DNA from: Nocardioides alcanivorans
GTDB lineage: Bacteria; Actinomycetota; Actinomycetes; Propionibacteriales; Nocardioidaceae
DNA: 64,000 bases
NCBI RefSeq assembly: GCF_021555175.1
Contig: NZ_JAKGRW010000035.1
Coordinates: 1-64,000, forward strand
Reading direction: 5' to 3'
The position numbers and the translations under genes were made by a program. The notes beneath the pieces were generated by a model. That model had not been told where the DNA came from and ran no database searches. It saw only the letters and a program-made list of their open reading frames with translations. Positions 58,180-64,000 of the stretch are shown piece by piece (position 1 is the stretch's first letter; each line of letters begins with the position of its first letter).

Positions 58180-58917
58180 TCAGGGAGTACGCCGCCGCAA
58201 CGTCGCCGCGCCCACGGCCAGTCCCGCGACGGCAAACGCGAGCACCACCGCCACGTCGGCCCAGACGTCGCCAGCATCGCTGCTGTCGACCAGGGTGGTC
58301 ATCGCATCGATCGCATACGAGAGCGGCAGCACGTCACTGATCGCCTCGAGCACGTCGGGCAACGCAGCCCTCGGCACGAAGAGGCCGCACAGCAGGATCT
58401 GGGGAATCACGACGGCCGGCATGAACTGCACCGCCTGGAACTCGGTACGGGCGAAGGCACTCACGAACAGGCCCAGGGCCGTGCCGAGCAGCGCATCCGA
58501 CACGGCCACCACGACCAGCAGCCACACCGCGCCCTCCACGTCGAGGCCGAGGAGTCCGATGCTCGTGCCCACCGCGAGCAACGACTGCGCGATGGCGACC
58601 AGCCCGAACGCGACGGCGTACCCGCCCAGGAAGTCGCCCTTGCCGAGCGGCATCGCCAGCAGCCGCTCCAAGGTGCCACTGCTGCGTTCGCGGAGGGTGG
58701 TGACGCTCGTGACCAGGAACATCACGATGAACGGAAACATCGCGAGCAGGCCGGGACCGAAGGTCTGGAACCGGTCGCCGGGCAGGTCGTGGAGCATCCA
58801 CCACAGCAGCGAGATCAACAGGCACGGAAGCACCAGCAGCATCGCCAACGTGCGGTGGTCACGACGCAGCTGGACCAGCACGCGCGACGCCACGGCGAAC
58901 GTCAACCGCGGACTCAT
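58180..58917 (-). CDS. ABC-2-type transporter permease
   Basis: 245 residues with six hydrophobic segments (LLVLPCLLISLLWWML, FGPGLLAMFPFIVMFLV, QFMPAVVIPQILLCGLFVP and others) and the ABC-2 motif ERSSGTLERLLAMPL. Exporter or self-resistance pump. Overlaps its ATPase by 4 bases. Confidence 0.9.
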   Translation of the reverse strand: MSPRLTFAVASRVLVQLRRDHRTLAMLLVLPCLLISLLWWMLHDLPGDRFQTFGPGLLAMFPFIVMFLVTSVTTLRERSSGTLERLLAMPLGKGDFLGGYAVAFGLVAIAQSLLAVGTSIGLLGLDVEGAVWLLVVVAVSDALLGTALGLFVSAFARTEFQAVQFMPAVVIPQILLCGLFVPRAALPDVLEAISDVLPLSYAIDAMTTLVDSSDAGDVWADVAVVLAFAVAGLAVGAATLRRRTP

Positions 58918-59627
58918 CCTGCGTCCTCCACGAGGGCGAGGAACGCCGACTCGATATCGGGTACGCCGGCTCGTGCCTTGATCTCGCCGGGCTCACCGTC
59001 GGCGATGATCGCTCCCTCGCGCATCAGCAGCAGTCGGTCGCAGCGTTCCGCCTCGTCCATGACGTGGCTGGAGACGAGCACGGTGGTGCCGGCGTCGGCG
59101 AGGTCGTGGAAGAGCTGCCACAGCGACGCGCGGAGCACCGGATCGAGGCCGACCGTCGGCTCGTCGAGCACCAGCAGGGGCGGGGAGCCGAGCAGCGCGA
59201 CCGCCAGGCTCACCCGTGACCGCTGGCCACCGCTGAGGCGGGCGACCACCTGATCGGCGTGGCCGGTGAGATCGACGAGGTCGAGGACGCGACGTACCTC
59301 CTCGTCGGACTGGCTGAGCACCCGGGCGAAGAAGCGGAGGTTCTCGACGGCCGTGAGGTCGTCGTAGACGCTGGCTGCTTGGGTGACGTAGCCGATCCGC
59401 TGGCGCAGCGCTCGGCTGCCGGCTGGCCGGTCGAGCACGGCGACCTCGCCGGCGTCGACGCGTTGGACGCCGACGATCGAACGCAGCAACGTGGACTTGC
59501 CACAACCGGAGGGGCCGAGCAGACCCGTGACCTGGCCGCGCGGGATGTGCAGGTCGAGCGCGGACAGCACCGGGCGGCCGCCCCGCGTGACGGTGAGGCC
59601 GCGGATCTCGACCGCGTTGTGGGTCAT
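58914..59627 (-). CDS. ABC transporter ATP-binding protein
   Basis: 237-residue ATPase: Walker A GPSGCGKST, Q-loop GYVTQ, signature LSGGQRSR, Walker B LLVLDEPTVGLD and switch His in VSSHVMDE. Forms a drug/lipid-type exporter with the downstream permease. ATG at 59627; the longer ORF upstream is not supported. Confidence 0.93.
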   Translation of the reverse strand: MTHNAVEIRGLTVTRGGRPVLSALDLHIPRGQVTGLLGPSGCGKSTLLRSIVGVQRVDAGEVAVLDRPAGSRALRQRIGYVTQAASVYDDLTAVENLRFFARVLSQSDEEVRRVLDLVDLTGHADQVVARLSGGQRSRVSLAVALLGSPPLLVLDEPTVGLDPVLRASLWQLFHDLADAGTTVLVSSHVMDEAERCDRLLLMREGAIIADGEPGEIKARAGVPDIESAFLALVEDAG

Positions 59628-59698
59628 GCCGACGAGCCTGCCAGATTCGTCGGCTTCATTGGAGTGATCGTGCTGTCTTCCTGCGAAACACAGCAGTT

Positions 59699-60496
59699 TC
59701 ACTCCATCGAAGGCCCCGACACGCCCAGGTGGGTCCTGGCGAAGGAGAGCGCCTCGGCGAGGTCGGCGGTGCGGGCGTCGACGGTGGCGCACTTGCGGGT
59801 GTTGACCTCGACGACGACATGGCCAGCGAAGTCGACCGCAGCCAGGTGCTGCAACAGCTCCGCGACCGGCTGGGTGCCCCGCCCGGGGATGAGGTGCTCG
59901 TCCTTGGCGGAGCCGGTGCCGTCCGTCAGATGGATGTGGCGCAACCGCTCCGCCAACCGCTCCGCCATCGCCACCGGGTCGGACTGTGCGACAGCCGCGT
60001 GTGAGAGGTCGACCGTCGTGTTGGCGTAGTCGTTCTCGGAGGGGTCCCAGCTGGGCAGGTAGACCTCCAGTGCCCGCTTCTGGGTGGCCCGCCACGGATA
60101 CATGTTCTCCACCGCGAAGGCGATGCCCGTGGATTCCTCCAGGCCAGCAATCCCCTGCACGAACTCGCGGGCATATTCCTTCTGCCAGCGGAAGGGCGGA
60201 TGCACCACCACCACATCGGCCCCGACCGCGGCGGCCATCTCGGCAGAGCGCTCGAGCTTGCCCCACGGATCGGTGCCCCAGACCCGTTGGGTGATCAACA
60301 GGCAGGGTGCGTGGATGGCACAGACCGGCACGCCATGGTGCTCCGAGAGCTGCTTCACGGCCGTCACCTGCTGGCTCAGCGAGTCGATGCCGACCATCAC
60401 CTCGACCGCGTCGTAGCCGAGCAGAGCCGCATAGGAGAAGGCATGCGCGGTCGACTCGGGATAGACCGAGGAGGTGGAGAGTCCGATCAGCGGCAC
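59699..60496 (-). CDS. Sugar phosphate isomerase/epimerase-like TIM-barrel protein
   Basis: 265 residues of the xylose-isomerase-like/AP endonuclease 2 fold. VYPESTAHAFSYAALLGYDAVEVMV, FAVENMYPW with a metal-binding Glu, ANTTVDLSHAA, and HLTDGTGSAKDEHLIPGRGT hold likely metal ligands. Substrate unknown. 10 bases after ppx. Confidence 0.8.
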   Translation of the reverse strand: MPLIGLSTSSVYPESTAHAFSYAALLGYDAVEVMVGIDSLSQQVTAVKQLSEHHGVPVCAIHAPCLLITQRVWGTDPWGKLERSAEMAAAVGADVVVVHPPFRWQKEYAREFVQGIAGLEESTGIAFAVENMYPWRATQKRALEVYLPSWDPSENDYANTTVDLSHAAVAQSDPVAMAERLAERLRHIHLTDGTGSAKDEHLIPGRGTQPVAELLQHLAAVDFAGHVVVEVNTRKCATVDARTADLAEALSFARTHLGVSGPSME

Positions 60497-60506
60497 GGGG
60501 CAACCA

Positions 60507-61529
60507 CTACTCGGTCGCCGCGCTCCGCAGCGTCACCGCAGCAACACCGCGCGAGGTCTCGGGCCGGGAGAGGTCGCGAACCCCGTCACCGTCGACATCG
60601 AGCACACTCAGCTGGTCGAAGCGCTCGAGGATCACTCCTTCGCGAAGCGCCCAAGGGCAGACCTCCAGCGCCGGCAGGTCGAAGATGTCGAGCACGGCCT
60701 CGGCGACCAGTGCGCCGGGGAGCACCTGGTGGGCGCGGCTGGCGGAGACACCCGGCAGCGCAGCGAGCGCCTCGGTGTCGAGACCGACGAGTTTCGGAAT
60801 CCAAGCAGCCAGGTCTTCGCGGGGCAGCATTCGCGGCACCAGCGGGCCGTCTCCCGACGGTGCGGCACCACAGATGCGGGCCAACGAACGAAAGGTCTTG
60901 GACGTGGCTGCGGCCCGGTCGGGCCGGCCGGTGCGCAACAGGTTGCCGGCGTCGCGGGCGATGCTGGTGCGGATCATCCGCCGCAACTCGCGCAACGTCT
61001 CCTCGTCGGGCAGCCCACTGCTGAACCAGTCTCGCGACAGTCGAGCCGCACCCAGCGGCAGCGACCAGGCGACGTCCGGCGACTCGTCACCACCGGCGGC
61101 GATCTCGAGCGAGCCGCCCCCGATGTCGAAGACCGCCAGGCGCCCGGCCGACCAGCCGAACCAGCGGCGTACCGCAAGGAAGGTCAGCCGCGCCTCGTCC
61201 TCGCCGGCCAGGACCTCGAGAACGACACCGGTGCGCTCCGTCACTTGGGCCAGCACGGACTCGGTGTTGGTCGCGTCGCGCACCGCGGACGTGGCGAACC
61301 CGAGGATCTCCTCGCAACCCTTGTCCTCGGCGACGACCAGTGCCTGGGCGCAGAACGCGGCGAGCGCGTCGATGCCCTGCTGGCTGACCGCCCCCGACTC
61401 GTCGAGGTGCTCGGCAAGTCGCAGCGGCTCCTTGTAGGAGAACGCCGGGACCGGTGCCGCTCCGCCGTGAGCATCCACGACGAGCAGGTGACCGGTGTTC
61501 GAGCCGATGTCCAGGACGCCCAACCTCAT
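60507..61529 (-). CDS. ppx: Ppx/GppA-family exopolyphosphatase
   Basis: 340 residues from the ATG at 61529. ASKHA-fold motifs [18 protein letters not shown] and [12 protein letters not shown], and the catalytic Glu region [16 protein letters not shown]. Hydrolyses polyphosphate or the pppGpp 5'-phosphate. The short form without the C-terminal HD-like domain is usual in actinobacteria. Confidence 0.9.
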   Translation of the reverse strand: MRLGVLDIGSNTGHLLVVDAHGGAAPVPAFSYKEPLRLAEHLDESGAVSQQGIDALAAFCAQALVVAEDKGCEEILGFATSAVRDATNTESVLAQVTERTGVVLEVLAGEDEARLTFLAVRRWFGWSAGRLAVFDIGGGSLEIAAGGDESPDVAWSLPLGAARLSRDWFSSGLPDEETLRELRRMIRTSIARDAGNLLRTGRPDRAAATSKTFRSLARICGAAPSGDGPLVPRMLPREDLAAWIPKLVGLDTEALAALPGVSASRAHQVLPGALVAEAVLDIFDLPALEVCPWALREGVILERFDQLSVLDVDGDGVRDLSRPETSRGVAAVTLRSAATE

Positions 61530-61614
61530 GCGACAACGGTAACCGCCACCACCACGGCCCCCGCAGCGAACGCGCCCCCTGCACCGCAGCCGGGGTGGAC
61601 GTAGGGTTGCGGCC

Positions 61615-62376
61615 GTGCCTGAGGTGAACCCGAACTTCCCGCGTGCGTGGGTCGAGTTCGTCGACCCCGCCGACGCGGACCAGACCTTCCGCTGCGACCT
61701 CACGTGGCTCACGTCGGCCTACACCTGCATCTTCGGCAACGGTTGCGCCGGCATCTACGCCGACTCCCCCGACATCGGTTGCTGCACCCTCGGGGCGCAC
61801 TTCTCCGATGACGACGACGAGGCTCGCGTGGCGCCGTACGTCGATCAACTCACCCCGGAGCTGTGGCAGCAGCACCCGGGACGGAAGGTGAAGAAGAAGG
61901 ACTGGGTCGAGAAGGACGAGGACGGCGACCGCAAGACCCTTGCGATCACCTTCGAGGGGCAACGCTCCTGCATCTTCGCCAACCGGCCCGACTTCGCGGG
62001 TGGCGGCGGCTGCGCGCTGCACGCGCTGGCGCTGCAGCAGGGCCGCAATCCGCTCGAGACCAAGCCGGATGTGTGCTGGCAACTCCCCATCAGGCGCGCC
62101 TACCGCAATGTCGAGAAGCCGGACGGCACCGAGTATCTCGAGATCACGATCACCGAGTACGACCGCGCTGGATGGGGTCCGGGCGGGCACGACCTCGACT
62201 GGTACTGCACCGGCAACCCTGTCGCCCACGTCGCCGTCGAGCCGCTCTACCTCACCAACGCCCCGGAGCTCACCGAGCTGATGGGCGCGCCGGCCTACGC
62301 CGAGCTCGCACAACACTGTGAGGCCCACGTGCGCTCGCGATCAGCGCTTGCACTGCACCCCGCCAGCCCGCGCTGA
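61615..62376 (+). CDS. Cysteine-cluster protein of unknown function
   Basis: 253 residues, GTG start. Cysteines fall in pairs: [42 protein letters not shown] and later CW and WYCTG. The spacing resembles the DUF3109/YkgJ-type zinc- or iron-sulphur-binding group. Many acidic and aromatic residues. Role unknown. Divergent from ppx with about 85 bases between. Confidence 0.65.
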   Translation: MPEVNPNFPRAWVEFVDPADADQTFRCDLTWLTSAYTCIFGNGCAGIYADSPDIGCCTLGAHFSDDDDEARVAPYVDQLTPELWQQHPGRKVKKKDWVEKDEDGDRKTLAITFEGQRSCIFANRPDFAGGGGCALHALALQQGRNPLETKPDVCWQLPIRRAYRNVEKPDGTEYLEITITEYDRAGWGPGGHDLDWYCTGNPVAHVAVEPLYLTNAPELTELMGAPAYAELAQHCEAHVRSRSALALHPASPR

Positions 62377-62388
62377 CTGCTCTCCCGA

Positions 62389-62477
62389 CCCACGCCGGCC
62401 GAGCCAACCCACGTCGGTCGAGCCTGTCCCACGCTGGTCGAGCCTGTCCCACGCTGGTCGAGCCTGTCGAGACCACC
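62389..62477. repeat. Intergenic 20-bp tandem repeat array
   Basis: Four imperfect units, CCCACGCTGGTCGAGCCTGT in units 3 and 4, with earlier units diverged, ending in CGAGACC. The core TGGTCGAGCC is the reverse complement of the repeat core in nuoD and nuoF, and the whole ends in the same GGTCTCGACA cap. It occupies the 214-base gap between the cysteine-cluster gene and the VOC gene, which has nothing else that I recognise. Confidence 0.85.
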
Positions 62478-62590
62478 ACTCCAGATGCCGTGATTGAGAG
62501 CGCGATCACATTGACAGATCGGCGGATGCAACCTCTCGACGTCGAGAGACCCCGACCCCGGGAGCAGACGCCCGGAGAGGCCGTCCCACA

Positions 62591-63238
62591 ATGATCTGCA
62601 TGCGACTCGACCACGTTTCGTACGCCGCCGGACCCGATGGATTGAACGCCACCGCGGAGCGCTTGGGCGCTCTCTTGGGGCGCGAGTTCATGGACGGAGG
62701 TGTGCACCCCCGCTTCGGGACGCGCAACCGCATCCTGCCGCTTGCCGACAACACCTACCTCGAAGTCGTCGAGGTGCTCGACCACCCTGCCTCCGACAAG
62801 GCGCCCTTCGGACAGGCCGTACGCGCCCGTTCCAACGCCGGGGGCGGCTGGCTCGGTTGGGTCGTGGCGGTTCCCGACATCGCACCGGTCGAGCAACGCC
62901 TCGGCCGCGCAGCGGTCGACGGCCAGCGCCACCGTCCCGACGGCCAACTGCTCCGGTGGAAGCAGATCGGCGTCAACGGCCTCATCGCTGACCCGCAGCT
63001 CCCGTTCTTCGTGGAGTGGGAGTCGGCATCCGACGACCATCCGAGCACCGGGGGCACGGGCGAGATCTCCCTTGCCTGCTTGGAGATCGCTGGCGACCCG
63101 CTGCGTGTCTCCGAGTGGCTCGGAGAGTCCGTCGAGGCTCCGCTCGAAGACATCAAGGTCGAGTGGGCAGCACCCCACGGCACCCCCGGCATCCTTGCCG
63201 CGCAGTTCCAGACCGCCAACGGTCTGGTCCGGATCTGA
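62591..63238 (+). CDS. VOC (glyoxalase-like) superfamily protein
   Basis: 215 residues from the ATG at 62591, or 212 from the ATG at 62600 (MRLDHVSYAA). Starts with the LDHVSYAAGPDG beta-strand and has NRILPLADNTYLEVVEVLDHP, the two-module glyoxalase_3-type pattern. Metal ligands cannot be fixed by eye. Function unknown. Confidence 0.75.
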   Translation: MICMRLDHVSYAAGPDGLNATAERLGALLGREFMDGGVHPRFGTRNRILPLADNTYLEVVEVLDHPASDKAPFGQAVRARSNAGGGWLGWVVAVPDIAPVEQRLGRAAVDGQRHRPDGQLLRWKQIGVNGLIADPQLPFFVEWESASDDHPSTGGTGEISLACLEIAGDPLRVSEWLGESVEAPLEDIKVEWAAPHGTPGILAAQFQTANGLVRI

Positions 63239-63951
63239 CCCAGGTCCGGGGCTCGGGCGGACCGCCGGACGGCACCGTCCCGAGCCCCAACATCTGGCAC
63301 CACACCGCCACCTACGAGCTCGAGAATCACGCGTTCGACCGCTCCGGTCGGGTCACGGCTGCGCTACGCGCCACCGCCGACTGGACGGGGCGCGACGTGC
63401 TCGACCTCGGCTGCGGTACCGGCTTCCACCTTCCCCTGTGGGCTGCCGAGGCGCGTTCGGTGATCGGCGTCGAGCCGCATCCCGACCTGCTCCAGCTGGC
63501 CCGGCGACGTACCCGTGCGCTGGGCAACGTCACCCTGCACCAAGGCACGGCGCAGGCCACCGGGCTGCCGGATGCATCGGTGGACCTGGTGCAGGTGCGC
63601 TGGGCCTACTTCTTCGGGCCCGGATCCGAACCGGGGCTTGCCGAACTCGACCGCATCGTCCGCCCGGGCGGCGCGGCGGCGGTGATCGACAACGACGCGA
63701 CCACCTCCGGCTTCGGCGAGTGGTTCCGACGCGGCTATCCGAGTGTCGATCCCGACGCGGTCACGCGCTTCTGGCTGAGGCACGGCTGGTCACGTACGCA
63801 GGTGCTCACCTCGTGGGAGTTCGACTCGCGCGCCGAGCTCGAGGCAGTGGCACGCATCGAGCTGCCCACCCGGATCGCGGAGGAGTTCTGCGCCCAGCAC
63901 CGGGGCACGGCGATCGAGTACGGCGTCAACCTGTGGTGGCGACGCTACTGA
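63235..63951 (+). CDS. Class I SAM-dependent methyltransferase, start uncertain
   Basis: Recognisable domain from about 63290: motif I VLDLGCGTGFHLPLW, IGVEPHPDLLQLAR, and the post-II region DRIVRPGGAAAVIDND. C-terminus ELPTRIAEEFCAQHRGTAIEYGVNLWWRRY. No ATG or GTG lies between the VOC stop and the domain, so the gene either uses a CTG at 63235, or has an N-terminal frameshift, or starts inside the VOC gene. Nothing recognisable in the last 49 bases of the window. Confidence 0.7.
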   Translation: MTQVRGSGGPPDGTVPSPNIWHHTATYELENHAFDRSGRVTAALRATADWTGRDVLDLGCGTGFHLPLWAAEARSVIGVEPHPDLLQLARRRTRALGNVTLHQGTAQATGLPDASVDLVQVRWAYFFGPGSEPGLAELDRIVRPGGAAAVIDNDATTSGFGEWFRRGYPSVDPDAVTRFWLRHGWSRTQVLTSWEFDSRAELEAVARIELPTRIAEEFCAQHRGTAIEYGVNLWWRRY

Positions 63952-64000
63952 CGTTACCCGTCAGTCGCCCGGGGGCCCGGGAGCTGACTGTGAGCCAGAT

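Noticed and set aside
58914..60503. 529-codon ORF fusing the ABC ATPase to upstream sequence
   Set aside because: The upstream part is antisense-like, Arg-rich read-through in the frame next to the TIM-barrel gene. The ATPase begins at 59627.
62389..62477. CRISPR or attachment site
   Set aside because: No unique spacers, no cas genes, no integrase or tRNA nearby. The core is shared with coding arrays.

Overview
This 64 kb window comes from a high-GC, Gram-positive actinobacterium, most likely Nocardioides or a close relative in the Nocardioidaceae (inferred from gene content and codon bias, not a database search). It carries a menaquinone pathway (menF, menD, menC, menE, menA, menG, menJ), a 14-subunit-type complex I operon, a Rex-controlled haem operon, system II cytochrome c maturation (resA-ccdA-resB-ccsB), a BldN-like sigma factor with a DUF5667 partner, and a BldC-like regulator. 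I saw no rRNA, tRNA, CRISPR array, prophage or insertion sequence.

Bases 1..16796 form an almost perfect palindrome. The left arm (1..8323) is the reverse complement of the right arm (8476..16796), so menF(5' end), ldt, menG, menJ and nuoA-nuoF each occur twice. The centre (8324..8370) is not genomic. It matches, from memory, Oxford Nanopore barcode 08 followed by the phage-Mu end of the rapid (transposase) adapter. The palindrome is therefore best read as an unsplit template-plus-complement read built into the assembly, and not as biology. The right arm runs into the rest of the window and should be taken as the real locus. The left arm is redundant. The true 3' half of nuoF and the rest of the nuo operon are missing at the break.

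Real layout from the centre rightwards: nuoF-E-D-C-B-A-menJ and menG (minus strand), ldt and menF (plus), a metallo-hydrolase and a membrane protein (minus), a GAF histidine kinase (plus), menD-menC-menE (minus, overlapping), an ElaA-type acetyltransferase, menA and a thioesterase (plus), then trpB2. From 29.4 to 38.7 kb most genes are on the minus strand: a cysteine-synthase-like enzyme, DUF4229, DUF3592, an LLM oxidoreductase, ccsB-resB-ccdA-resA, a histidine phosphatase and hemL. A secreted transglycosylase follows on the plus strand. The haem operon rex-hemA-hemC-hemD/cobA, with hemB next to it, occupies 40.3-46.2 kb. Then come a glutaredoxin and an acyl-CoA ligase, two sigma/anti-sigma-type modules (48.2-53.5 kb), lipid and cell-envelope genes, bldC-like, proC and proline dehydrogenase, an ABC exporter, ppx, and a run of metabolic genes to the end.

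At least 18 otherwise intact genes carry single-base indels, mostly one missing G or C in a short G/C run. With the adapter remnant, this points to a nanopore assembly that was not fully polished. I treat these genes as functional with sequencing errors, and give reconstructed spans and lengths with the lost or extra bases corrected.

Two kinds of repeat look biological. One is a dispersed element with core GGCTCGACCA, amplified in tandem inside the first codons of nuoD and nuoF and in an intergenic array at 62.4 kb. The other is a pair of related long AT-richer hairpins placed between convergent genes at 29.4 and 40.3 kb.
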